DNA of 64,000 nucleotides from Streptomyces olivaceoviridis (GTDB lineage Bacteria > Actinomycetota > Actinomycetes > Streptomycetales > Streptomycetaceae): assembly GCF_014650115.1 (NCBI RefSeq), contig NZ_BMUI01000012.1:186001-250000 (forward strand), given 5' to 3'. A program made the position numbers and the translations under genes. A model generated the notes under the pieces. The model was not told the DNA's origin and ran no database searches. It was given only the letters and a program-made list of their open reading frames with translations. Position 1 is the stretch's first letter. Every line of letters starts with the position of its first letter. Shown here in pieces: positions 18,012 to 26,531 of the stretch.

Positions 18012-20741
18012 ATGTCCAAAGCGGCTGTGTTCGTGCCCCACTTCCACTGGGACCGCGAGTGGTACGAGCCCTTCCAGGTGTTCCGGCACCGGCTCGTCAC
18101 CGCCCTCGACACCGTGCTGGAGACGGCCGAGGCGGACCCGGACTTCCGGTTCACCGTCGACGGTCAGATGGCCGCGATCGAGGACTACCTGGAGATGCGC
18201 CCGGAGAACCGCGACCGTCTCGCGGCCCTGGTCGGCGAGGGCCGGCTCGCCATCGGGCCGTGGCTGATCCTGCTCGACGAGTTCCTCTGCTCCGGCGAGA
18301 CCATCGTCCGCAACCTCCAGCTCGGGTGGGCGGTCGCGGAGGGCCTGGGCGGGGCGATGCCCATCGGCTATCTGCCGGACATGTTCGGCCACATCGCGCA
18401 GATGCCGCAGATCCTGGCCCGTGCCGGGATCGAGCACGCGGCCCTGTGGCGTGGTGTGCCCGGTGCGGTCGAGGGTCACGCGTTCCGCTGGCGCGCTCCC
18501 GACGGCTCCGAAGTGCGCACGGAGTTCCTCTTCGACGGCTACGACAACGGCCTGGACCTCCTGCTGGTACCCGACCGGATCGGCCGCGCGCTCGGCGAGT
18601 ACGCGGAGATGACGGCCCGGCGGTGGGGCGGCGACCCGGTGCTGGCGATGGCCGGCACCGATCACTCCGCGCCCGACCCGCGGCTCGCGGCCTGGTTGCG
18701 GCGCGCGGCCGGCCCGGACCGCGCCATCACCATCGCGACACTCGACGAGTACGTCCGCCGGCACGTGCGCGACGAGCCGGTCACCGTCGTCACCGGTGAG
18801 CTGCGCAGTCATGTGCGCGGCAACATCCTGCCGGGCGTGCTGTCCGTCCGGCTCGGGCTCAAGCAGCGGATGGCGGTGGCCGAGCGCATCGTCGACCATG
18901 CCGAGCGGGTGAACGCATCGTGGTCACGGCGGGACGACTCGCCGTTCCTCTCGCTCGCCTGGCACAAGATCATCGAGTCGACGGCCCACGACTCGGTGGT
19001 CGGCTCCGGCACCGACGAGACCTGTACCCAGGTCGAAGCACGGCTCGCCGAAGCCGCGCAGATCGCGCGCGCCGTCCGGGACGCGGCGCTCGCCGAGCCC
19101 GCCGCCCTGGTGCCGAGCGACGGTCATCTGGTCGCCAATCCGCTGCCGTTCCCCCGCGAGGCGCTGGTCGAGGTGGAGGTCGCGGCCCCGCCCGGGGGGA
19201 CCACACTGGTCGCCACCACCGCGGACGGCCGCGAACAGCCCGTGCAACTGGTCTCCGAGGCCCCGACCGTGCTCAGCGACGAGCGCGTGGACGCCTCGCA
19301 GCTCGAACGCGTGCTGCGCCGGATCCATCGCCGGGAACTCTTCGGCCGGCTGATCGACCACTACGAACTCACCCCGGGCTCACTCGTCTTCCACCTCGCC
19401 GAGGTGCCGACCAGCGGACCGTTCGACCTGCTCATCCTGCGCCGGGACGTCGCCGCCGCCGCTGCCGCGCATCCGGGTGAGTGGCGGGTGCTGACACTGG
19501 AGGAGGCCCGCGCCACCGCGCTGGTGCCCGTGCGCGTCCCCGCCTGCGGGCTGGCGAGCTTCCGGGTCGCGCCGAGCGACCGGCCTGCCGCCCCCGCGAT
19601 GGCACCCGCTCCGGCGACGGCGACGGGCCGCACACTGGCGAACGGGCTGGTCGAGGCCGAAGTCGCCGAAGACGGCACCTTGAAGGTGACCGGGGCCGAC
19701 GGCACCGTGCTGAGCGGGGTCGGCCGGCTCGTCGACGGCGGTGACCGCGGCGACAGCTACAACTACGCTCCTCCGGCCCATGACGTGCTCGTGTCGGAGC
19801 CCACGGAGATCGGTGTCGAGCTCCTCGAAAGCGGCCCGCTGCGTGCGAGAGTGCGCGTCACCCGCGTCTACGAGTGGCCCGCGGAGCTCTCCTCCGACCG
19901 CGATCTGCGCAGCGGCCGGACCGTGCCCACGCCGGTCGAGACGCTGGTGGAAGTGCGCGCCGGGGAGCCGTTCGTCCGTGTCTCCACCGCGTTCCTCAAC
20001 CAGTCCGCCGACCACCGGCTGCGCTTCCACGTGCCGCTGCCCGCACCCGTGGACACGTCGGCCTCGGCCGGGCAGTTCGCCGTCACCGAGCGCGGGCTCA
20101 GTGCCGAGGGCGGCTGGGGCGAGTACCCGATCCCGACCTTCCCGGCGAGTTCCTTCGTGTCGGCCGGCGCCGCCCACGTCCTGCTCGCGCACTCCAGTGA
20201 GTACGAACTCGTCGACGGCGGCTCCGAACTCGCCCTCACCCTGCTGCGAGCCATCGGCTCGATCAGCGTCAACATCCATCCCCTCCGTGACGAGCCCGCG
20301 GCGAGCGAGATCCCCGCACCGGGTGCGCAGGACCTGGGCATGCGCATCGAGAACCGGTTCGCGGTGCTGCCCTCGGCGGACGGCTGGGAGGGTGCGGAGG
20401 CGGTCGCGCGCGCCGAGGAGTTCCGCAACGACGTACTCGTCACCCGTGGGACCGCCCCCGCCGGGGGTCACCTGCCCCCGGACGCGACCGGCATCCGGGT
20501 CGACGGCACGAACGTCCTCGTCTCGGCCGTTCGCCGGGTCACCGACGCCGATCGCGGCGCCGGTACCGAGATCCGGCTGACGTCGATGAGCGACACGGGG
20601 TCGCACGTCCGCGTCACCGGCCCGTTCACGGAAGCCACCACGGTCGACCTGCTGGGCAGGCCCCTGTCCGGGACGCCGGTGCGGGACGGGCTCCACCTCG
20701 ACCTCGCCCCGTGGGAGATCCGCACCCTGAGGGTGCGCTGA
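18012..20741 (+). CDS. GH38 alpha-mannosidase
   Basis: The 909-residue enzyme shows the GH38 metal site and nucleophile. His12 and Asp14 lie in VPHFHWDREWYEPFQ, the nucleophile Asp123 in GYLPDMFGHIAQMPQIL, and His326 in STAHDSVVGSGTDET. The C-terminal half is the beta-sandwich typical of the family (from about residue 370). It hydrolyses alpha-mannosyl linkages in a retaining mechanism. There is no signal peptide, so it acts in the cytosol on imported oligosaccharide. ATG 18012 is used since GAAGG lies upstream; GTG 17970, overlapping the permease stop, would add 14 residues. It is co-transcribed with the transporter. Confidence 0.92.
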   Translation: MSKAAVFVPHFHWDREWYEPFQVFRHRLVTALDTVLETAEADPDFRFTVDGQMAAIEDYLEMRPENRDRLAALVGEGRLAIGPWLILLDEFLCSGETIVRNLQLGWAVAEGLGGAMPIGYLPDMFGHIAQMPQILARAGIEHAALWRGVPGAVEGHAFRWRAPDGSEVRTEFLFDGYDNGLDLLLVPDRIGRALGEYAEMTARRWGGDPVLAMAGTDHSAPDPRLAAWLRRAAGPDRAITIATLDEYVRRHVRDEPVTVVTGELRSHVRGNILPGVLSVRLGLKQRMAVAERIVDHAERVNASWSRRDDSPFLSLAWHKIIESTAHDSVVGSGTDETCTQVEARLAEAAQIARAVRDAALAEPAALVPSDGHLVANPLPFPREALVEVEVAAPPGGTTLVATTADGREQPVQLVSEAPTVLSDERVDASQLERVLRRIHRRELFGRLIDHYELTPGSLVFHLAEVPTSGPFDLLILRRDVAAAAAAHPGEWRVLTLEEARATALVPVRVPACGLASFRVAPSDRPAAPAMAPAPATATGRTLANGLVEAEVAEDGTLKVTGADGTVLSGVGRLVDGGDRGDSYNYAPPAHDVLVSEPTEIGVELLESGPLRARVRVTRVYEWPAELSSDRDLRSGRTVPTPVETLVEVRAGEPFVRVSTAFLNQSADHRLRFHVPLPAPVDTSASAGQFAVTERGLSAEGGWGEYPIPTFPASSFVSAGAAHVLLAHSSEYELVDGGSELALTLLRAIGSISVNIHPLRDEPAASEIPAPGAQDLGMRIENRFAVLPSADGWEGAEAVARAEEFRNDVLVTRGTAPAGGHLPPDATGIRVDGTNVLVSAVRRVTDADRGAGTEIRLTSMSDTGSHVRVTGPFTEATTVDLLGRPLSGTPVRDGLHLDLAPWEIRTLRVR

Positions 20742-20815
20742 CCGGTCGCCCCGGTCACTCGACCGCGCCCGCTCGCGCCCTCGCACACCCGCACCCGAGA
20801 GAGAGTGGTGACCTC

Positions 20816-23794
20816 GTGTCCCCCAGGCTTCCCTCCCATGTCACGGACCTCGCACCCGGCCGTGGGGCATTGCGTCCCGCGCGGTCGTGGCTGCACTCCG
20901 ACGCCCCTTCCCGGTCACTGAACGGTCCCTGGCGGTTCCGGCTGTCGCCCACGGCGTCGGAGGCCGAGGACTTCGCGGCCGAGGGTTTCGACGACCGCGG
21001 CTGGGACAGCATCCCGGTCCCCTCCCACTGGGTGCTCCAGGGCGACGGAGCCTACGGCCGGCCGCACTACACCAACATCCGGTACCCCTTCCCGCTCGAC
21101 CCGCCCCACGTGCCGGACGAGAACCCCACCGGCGACTACCGACGGCACTTCGACCTGCCCGCCGACTGGTCGGACGCCGAGCGCGTCCTGCTGCGGTTCG
21201 ACGGGGTCGAGTCGCTCTTCAGGGTGTGGGTGAACGGCGTGGAGATCGGCAGTGCCAGTGGCAGCCGGCTCGCCCACGAGTTCGACGTCACCTCGGCGGT
21301 GCGCCCGGGCGACAACGTCGTCGCGGTACGGGTGCACCAGTGGTCGGCGGCCAGCTACCTGGAGGACCAGGACCAGTGGTGGCTGCCGGGCATCTTCCGG
21401 GACGTCACCGTGATCGCCCGGCCCGCCGGAGGCATCGAGGACGTCTGGTTGCGCACCGGGTTCGACGACGGACGCGGACGCATCGACCCCGAGGTCACGG
21501 CCGAGGCGGCGGCGTTCCCGGTCACCCTGCGCATCCCCGAACTCGGCGTCGAGCAGGTCTGGGCGACGCCCGCCGACGTGGCCCCCCTCGGCGTCGCCGG
21601 CGTGGAGCCCTGGTCGGCCGAACAGCCCCGCCTCTACGACGCCACCGTCTCGACGGCCGCCGAGAGCGTCGCCCTGCGTGTGGGGTTCCGCACGGTCGAC
21701 ATCAGGGGCGACCGGTTCCTGGTCAACGGCCGCCGCGTCGTGTTCCACGGGATGAACCGCCATGAGGCCCATCCCGAGCGCGGGCGCGTCTTCGACGAGG
21801 AGCACGCGCGGGCGGACCTGGCCCGCATGAAGCGGTTCAACGTGAACGCCATCCGCACCAGCCACTACCCGCCGCACCCGCGGCTGCTCGACCTCGCCGA
21901 CGAACTCGGGTTCTGGGTCGTCCTCGAATGCGATCTGGAGACGCACGGCTTCGAGGACGCCGGCTGGGCCGGCAATCCCTCCGACGACCCGGCGTGGCGC
22001 GAGGCGCTCCTCGACCGCGTCGAACGCACCGTCGAACGGGACAAGAACCATCCCAGCATCGTGATGTGGTCGCTCGGCAACGAAGCGGGGACGGGAAGCA
22101 ACCTCGCCGCCATGTCGGCGTGGGTCCACGCCCGCGACACCGAACGCCCCGTGCACTACGAAGGCGACCACACCGGCGAGTACACCGACGTCTACTCCCG
22201 CATGTACGCGTCGGTGCCGGAGATCGAGCAGATCGGCGCCGACGGGGCCCGCTCGGCGCTGGCGCACTGCACTCCGGCACAGAGTGCCCGCCAGCGCGCC
22301 AAGCCGTTCCTGCTGTGCGAGTACGCGCACGCGATGGGCAACGGGCCGGGAGGACTGGACGAGTACGAGGCGCTGGTGCACGCCTACCCGCGCGTGCACG
22401 GCGGTTTCGTCTGGGAGTGGCGTGACCACGGCATCCTGACCAGCGCCCCGGACGGGACACCGTACTACGCCTACGGCGGCGACTTCGGAGAGGTGGTGCA
22501 CGACGGCAACTTCGTGATGGACGGCATGCTGCTGAGCGACGACGTGCCGACGCCCGGCCTCCACGAGTTCAAGGCGGTCGTGCAGCCGATCCGCTTCGAC
22601 TTCGGCGACGACGGCGTCACGATCACGAACCTGCGGCACTCCGCCGACACCCGCGACCTCCGTTTCCGCTGGCGGGTCGAGCACGACGGGGTGCCCGTGG
22701 ACAGCGGCGACCTGGAGGTACCCGTCGTCGCACCGGGCGGCTCGGAGCGGGTGCCGCTGCCACCGGTCCGGGTGTCGCCGGACGCCGAGACATGGTTCAC
22801 GGTCGACGCGGTGCTGGCGGCCGGAACGGCCTGGGCCCCCGAGGGGCACGTGGTCGCGACGGCCCAACGGGACACCTCGGCACCCCGTACCGTTCCGGCG
22901 GCCCGGCCCCGGACCGACTGGCGGCCGGGAGACGGAACCCTGACGCTGGGGATCGCCGAGTTCGTCGACGGATCCCTCGTACGACTCGCCGGCCGCGCCG
23001 TGACGGGCCCACGGCTGGAACTGTTCCGGGCACCGACCGACAACGACGAGAGCGCGTCCGACCGGGTCGAGGACAGCGACGCCGCCATCGCCGGAGTGTC
23101 CAACGCCGATCTGTGGCGCCGCGACGGCCTGGACCGGCTGACGACGCGACGCGTGAGCGTGGAGCGGGCCGCGCGGTCCCTGCGCACGATCGACAAGGTC
23201 GCCGCGGCGGGCTCCGCCTCGTCGGTGACGGTGGAGTCCGTCTGGTCCCTCGACGAGGACGGGCTGGAACTGCTCGTGGAGATCGAGCCGTCGAGGGGCT
23301 GGCGGACGGTGTGGCCACGGATCGGTATGCGTTTCGGCTTCCCCGACGGCACGGCTCCGGTCGACGGCGCCGACTGGTTCGGTCTCGGTCCCTTCGAGTC
23401 CTACCCCGACAGTCTGCGCGCGGCGCGCACGGGTCGCTTCACCGCGGCCGTCCACGACCTCTCGGCCGGCTACGCGCGCCCCCAGGAGACCGGGCACCGC
23501 TCGCGGCTGCGGCGGCTGACACTGCTGAGCGGCGGCACCGAGGTGCTGCGCGTCGAGGCGGTCCCGGACAGGTCCGGTCGACGTCCGGGCTTCACCCTCA
23601 GCCGCCACACCCCCCAGGAGACCGCCCGGGCCAGGCACCCGTTCGAGCTCCCCGAGTCGACGACGAGCCACCTGATCATCGACGCGGCGCAGCACGGACT
23701 CGGTTCGCGGTCCTGCGGACCGGACGTGCGGCCTGGGTTCGCGCTTCGTCCTGAGGCCCGCACGATCAGACTGCGCCTCTCGGCGAGCCGCTGA
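20816..23794 (+). CDS. GH2 beta-galactosidase (LacZ type)
   Basis: This 992-residue protein follows the LacZ plan: sugar-binding domain (YRRHFDLPADWSDAERVLLR), immunoglobulin-like domain, TIM barrel (NGRRVVFHGMNRHEAHPERG) and a C-terminal small-chain domain. The acid/base is Glu423 in WSLGNEAGTGSN and the nucleophile Glu502 in LLCEYAHAMGNGPGG. It should release beta-galactose, though beta-mannosidase or related GH2 activity cannot be excluded. There is no signal peptide. It starts at GTG 20816, 74 bases after the mannosidase stop, behind a purine-rich GAGAGAG. Its stop is six bases from the stop of a convergent phosphatase gene. Confidence 0.9.
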   Translation: MSPRLPSHVTDLAPGRGALRPARSWLHSDAPSRSLNGPWRFRLSPTASEAEDFAAEGFDDRGWDSIPVPSHWVLQGDGAYGRPHYTNIRYPFPLDPPHVPDENPTGDYRRHFDLPADWSDAERVLLRFDGVESLFRVWVNGVEIGSASGSRLAHEFDVTSAVRPGDNVVAVRVHQWSAASYLEDQDQWWLPGIFRDVTVIARPAGGIEDVWLRTGFDDGRGRIDPEVTAEAAAFPVTLRIPELGVEQVWATPADVAPLGVAGVEPWSAEQPRLYDATVSTAAESVALRVGFRTVDIRGDRFLVNGRRVVFHGMNRHEAHPERGRVFDEEHARADLARMKRFNVNAIRTSHYPPHPRLLDLADELGFWVVLECDLETHGFEDAGWAGNPSDDPAWREALLDRVERTVERDKNHPSIVMWSLGNEAGTGSNLAAMSAWVHARDTERPVHYEGDHTGEYTDVYSRMYASVPEIEQIGADGARSALAHCTPAQSARQRAKPFLLCEYAHAMGNGPGGLDEYEALVHAYPRVHGGFVWEWRDHGILTSAPDGTPYYAYGGDFGEVVHDGNFVMDGMLLSDDVPTPGLHEFKAVVQPIRFDFGDDGVTITNLRHSADTRDLRFRWRVEHDGVPVDSGDLEVPVVAPGGSERVPLPPVRVSPDAETWFTVDAVLAAGTAWAPEGHVVATAQRDTSAPRTVPAARPRTDWRPGDGTLTLGIAEFVDGSLVRLAGRAVTGPRLELFRAPTDNDESASDRVEDSDAAIAGVSNADLWRRDGLDRLTTRRVSVERAARSLRTIDKVAAAGSASSVTVESVWSLDEDGLELLVEIEPSRGWRTVWPRIGMRFGFPDGTAPVDGADWFGLGPFESYPDSLRAARTGRFTAAVHDLSAGYARPQETGHRSRLRRLTLLSGGTEVLRVEAVPDRSGRRPGFTLSRHTPQETARARHPFELPESTTSHLIIDAAQHGLGSRSCGPDVRPGFALRPEARTIRLRLSASR

Positions 23795-23800
23795 ACGGCG

Positions 23801-26236
23801 TCACTCCCGCGGCTCGGGCAGGCCGAGCAGGAGCAGCGTCACGTCGTCGTCGTGGGCGGCCGTGTCCGGGATGAGGCTGCCGACCAGGTGGGCCGCGGTC
23901 GCGTCCAGGGTGTCCGGATCGGTGGGAGCGTTCCTCGACACGCCGTCGAGGGCGTGGGTGAGGACGTCGATCCGCACCTCGATGTCGGTGCCGGGCCGCT
24001 CGACCAGTCCGTCGGTGTAGAGCGCGACGGTGCTGCCCGGGGGCAGCGGCTGGGTCGTCTCCTCGAACGGCACCGCGGCGCCGGACACCTCGTTGACGCC
24101 CAGCGGCACCCCGACCGGCGCCGGCAGCCGGTGGGCGGGCCCGTCCGGGGGCCGGGCGATGACGGGCATGTGTCCGGCCGAGCACAGGGTGACTTCGTGG
24201 GCTTCCTGGTCGATCACCAGGTAGACGCAGGTGACGAGCTGGTCCGCCAGGTCGCCGACGAACGCGTCCAGGCCGGTCATGAGCCGGCCGGGCGGTATGC
24301 CCGTACGGGCCAGTGCGTGGGAGGCGGCGCGCAGCTGGCCCATGACGGCCGCCGCCTCCAGGCCCCGGCCCATGACGTCTCCGATCATGACGCCGGTGCG
24401 GTGGGCGTCCAGGGGGATGATGTCGAACCAGTCGCCGCCCACCCCGGGGTCCTGGACGGACGCCAGGTAACGGTGGGCGCTGGGCAGGTGCGGCAGCCGG
24501 GGCGGCTCGCCCATGAGGCTGTGTTGCAGGGTGTAGGAGATGTGCCGCTGCTGCTCGTAGCGTCCGGCTCGTTCCGCTTCGATCTGCCGGCGTTCGGTGA
24601 TGTCCCGTACGGCCATGAACATCACGGCTTCCTCTTCGTCCTGGAGGGTGCTGACGCTGACCTCGACGGGGAACTCCCCTCCGTCGCGGTGCAACCCGTA
24701 CAGGTCCCGGTCCAGGACGATCGGCTGCGGATCGCGCCGTCGCAGATAGGCGCCCAGCAGTGCGCTGTGCCGCCGGCGCCGCGCGTCGGGCACCAGGCCG
24801 ACGACCCTGGTGCCGACGAGGTCGTCCGGCCTGTGGCCGAAGAGTCGTTCCACCTGTGCGTTGGCCATGACGATGGTGCCGTCCCCGTCCGTGATCAGGG
24901 TGGCGTCGGGTGCGGATTCCAGCAGCGCGCGGAATCGCTGGTGGGACCGCTGGACCTCGCGCTCGGCCGCGACGCGTTCGGTGACGTCGATGACCACACC
25001 GCAGACGGCGTAGGGCCTGTCGGTCGCATCGGTGAGCGGGAACATCGTGGTGAGGACGTCCCGGGGGCCTATCGGCAGCGGCAGACGCTCCTGTCGCTGT
25101 ACGGCGGTGCGTGCCGGCGTGCCGAAGTCGTCGGAGCTCACATGGCGTGCCAGGTCGACCGGCAGGACGTCCTGGGCGCGCCGGCCCAGGACCTGTTCGT
25201 ACGACAGGCAGGTGTTCTCCTCGAATCGTGAGTTGACCGCCAGGAAGCGGCCGTCCAGGTCCGTGATGAACACCGTCGCGGGCGTGTGGTCCATGAAGGC
25301 CTGTAGCAGCTCGTTCTGCCGCACCTGCCATTCGGCCCGGGCGTGTGCCAGTTCGACTCGGCGGCCCACGGGCAGGGTGATGAAGACGACCGCGGTGAAG
25401 ACGGTCACGTGCCCCCACACCAGCAGCGCCGTACCCAGCCGCCCCCCGTACAGCCCGGCGTCCTGACCCGCCAGGACGGCCCAGCCCAGCAGCAGCGGAA
25501 CGATCAGGTTGGTGGAGATCAGCCGGCGCCCCAGCGGGCTCATGATGCCCGCGTTCATCAGCAGCCCGGCGAGACCTTCGTCCGGCCGGGCCAGGAAGGC
25601 GGCGATGCCCACCAGCACCAGGGCCAGCGCGGTGGGCAGGGCCATGTAGGCGCCGAACCGTTCCATCTCGGGTGCGTCGTAGGCCAGCCCGTACAGGCGC
25701 AGCAGGCCCAGGCCGAGGACGGACAGGCCCGAGACCTGGCTCGCCCAGGCGGGCAGTCGGCGCATGCTCAGGCCCAGGGACGCCGCGCCCGCGAGCGTCA
25801 GCGCCGCGGCCACGCTCGGTGCCATCCGTCCGGGTGCCCCGGTCATCAGCCGCACGCTGTCGTCTCTGAAGAGGAGCTGATCGATGCCGAGGCCGGTCCC
25901 GGTGAGGTACTCCAGCAGGGTGAGCCCGCCGATCAGGGCGGCCAGGCCCGCGGCCACGCGAGCCACGGCGATCGTCCGCCGGGTCATGGGCCCGCGGGCC
26001 GCCAGGAACAGCGAAAGACCCACCGCGACGAGAGCCACGGCAGTGTTCGGCTTCATGACCGGGGCACCGCCGGGCAGGGCGCTCTTCAGCACACCGATGC
26101 CAAGGATCCAGCCGGACAGGCCCACCGCACCGAGCAGGGCGCACAGCAGGGACGCTGCCCGGCCCCCCGCACGAGCGGCGGCCAGGACGGACTCGTGGAA
26201 CGGCAGGCCTTCGGTCTGCTGCCTTCGCCTCTCCAC
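23801..26236 (-). CDS. Membrane PAS-PAS SpoIIE-type PP2C phosphatase
   Basis: The protein of about 811 residues has an N-terminal membrane region of roughly eight hydrophobic segments (residues 20-300), two PAS domains (about 310-440 and 440-560; VITDLDGRFLAVNSRF and ESAPDATLITDGDGTIVMAN) and a SpoIIE phosphatase domain. The metal-binding motifs are intact: VGGDWFDIIPLD, IGDVMGRGLEAAAV and the terminal AHDDDVTLLLLG. It probably senses a membrane or redox signal and dephosphorylates a STAS antagonist. GTG 26236 is chosen because AAAGGTG precedes it; GTG 26272 would add 12 residues. It is divergent from another phosphatase operon, with a 295-base gap. Confidence 0.85.
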   Translation of the reverse strand: MERRRQQTEGLPFHESVLAAARAGGRAASLLCALLGAVGLSGWILGIGVLKSALPGGAPVMKPNTAVALVAVGLSLFLAARGPMTRRTIAVARVAAGLAALIGGLTLLEYLTGTGLGIDQLLFRDDSVRLMTGAPGRMAPSVAAALTLAGAASLGLSMRRLPAWASQVSGLSVLGLGLLRLYGLAYDAPEMERFGAYMALPTALALVLVGIAAFLARPDEGLAGLLMNAGIMSPLGRRLISTNLIVPLLLGWAVLAGQDAGLYGGRLGTALLVWGHVTVFTAVVFITLPVGRRVELAHARAEWQVRQNELLQAFMDHTPATVFITDLDGRFLAVNSRFEENTCLSYEQVLGRRAQDVLPVDLARHVSSDDFGTPARTAVQRQERLPLPIGPRDVLTTMFPLTDATDRPYAVCGVVIDVTERVAAEREVQRSHQRFRALLESAPDATLITDGDGTIVMANAQVERLFGHRPDDLVGTRVVGLVPDARRRRHSALLGAYLRRRDPQPIVLDRDLYGLHRDGGEFPVEVSVSTLQDEEEAVMFMAVRDITERRQIEAERAGRYEQQRHISYTLQHSLMGEPPRLPHLPSAHRYLASVQDPGVGGDWFDIIPLDAHRTGVMIGDVMGRGLEAAAVMGQLRAASHALARTGIPPGRLMTGLDAFVGDLADQLVTCVYLVIDQEAHEVTLCSAGHMPVIARPPDGPAHRLPAPVGVPLGVNEVSGAAVPFEETTQPLPPGSTVALYTDGLVERPGTDIEVRIDVLTHALDGVSRNAPTDPDTLDATAAHLVGSLIPDTAAHDDDVTLLLLGLPEPRE

Positions 26237-26330
26237 ATCATCACCTTTACGGACAGATGACTTAAGTGGCACGAAGCTACTTCAACATTCACAAATATGT
26301 ACAGGCTTGTTCTGGGAGGACCGGGGTGTT

Positions 26331-26417
26331 ATGCGCGCGCGGCGGCGGCGCCGTTACGTGAGACGCCGCCGCCAGAACCCCGCGCTTGACTCACACCTTC
26401 GGGTGTCGCACATTTGA
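26331..26417 (+). CDS. Possible 28-residue arginine-rich leader peptide
   Basis: An ATG at 26331 opens a 28-codon frame, MRARRRRRYVRRRRQNPALD and eight more residues, with GGGAGGA about eleven bases upstream and a TGA at 26415. Nine of the first fourteen residues are arginine. Its codons lie across a perfect hairpin, so a translated leader could act as an attenuator for the phosphatase gene 115 bases further on. It may equally be chance in a CGG/CGC-rich hairpin. Confidence 0.3.
   Translation: MRARRRRRYVRRRRQNPALDSHLRVSHI
26341..26373. repeat. Perfect GC hairpin in the divergent phosphatase intergenic region
   Basis: GGCGGCGGCG (26341-26350) and CGCCGCCGCC (26364-26373) are perfect 10-base arms around a 13-base loop. 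No gene ends next to it: both flanking genes start and run away from it. It is therefore more likely a leader or regulatory structure than an ordinary terminator. Confidence 0.6.
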
Positions 26418-26425
26418 GTCCGCAT

Positions 26426-26438
26426 AACGGAAACCGTT
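26426..26438. promoter_or_regulatory. Short palindrome upstream of the plus-strand phosphatase operon
   Basis: AACGG (26426-26430), AAA, CCGTT (26434-26438) form a perfect 5-base inverted repeat in the AT-richest part of this gap, close to a CATTATG that could serve as a -10 box. It is a candidate operator for the operon starting at 26532. Confidence 0.35.
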
Positions 26439-26502
26439 TCTCACATTATGGCAAGAAGGCGCCATGAATACGGTAAGGATCGCCAGGGAATCCCCGGCGC
26501 TC

Positions 26503-26521
26503 ATGAGGTTCGAACCCTCAT
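26503..26521 (+). other. tRNA T-arm-like hairpin just before a ribosome binding site
   Basis: ATGAGG (26503-26508), loop TTCGAAC (26509-26515) and CCTCAT (26516-26521) form a stem with a 7-base loop identical in style to a tRNA T-arm. The Shine-Dalgarno AGGA of the phosphatase gene follows at once (26522-26525). No acceptor, D or anticodon stems can be found on either strand, so it is not a tRNA gene. It may be a translation-control hairpin or a relic. Confidence 0.45.
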
Positions 26522-26531
26522 AGGACCCCCC

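Noticed and set aside
20915..23695. 926-codon minus-strand ORF
   Set aside because: It is the antisense shadow of the GH2 gene, has no domain, no ribosome binding site and an amino-acid mix typical of reversed GC-rich codons.
23852..25231. 459-codon plus-strand ORF
   Set aside because: Antisense shadow of the large PP2C gene; the true gene has clear PAS and phosphatase motifs on the other strand.
26503..26521. tRNA gene suggested by TTCGAAC hairpin
   Set aside because: Only the T-arm can be drawn; no acceptor, D-arm or anticodon arm and no CCA-compatible 3' end on either strand.
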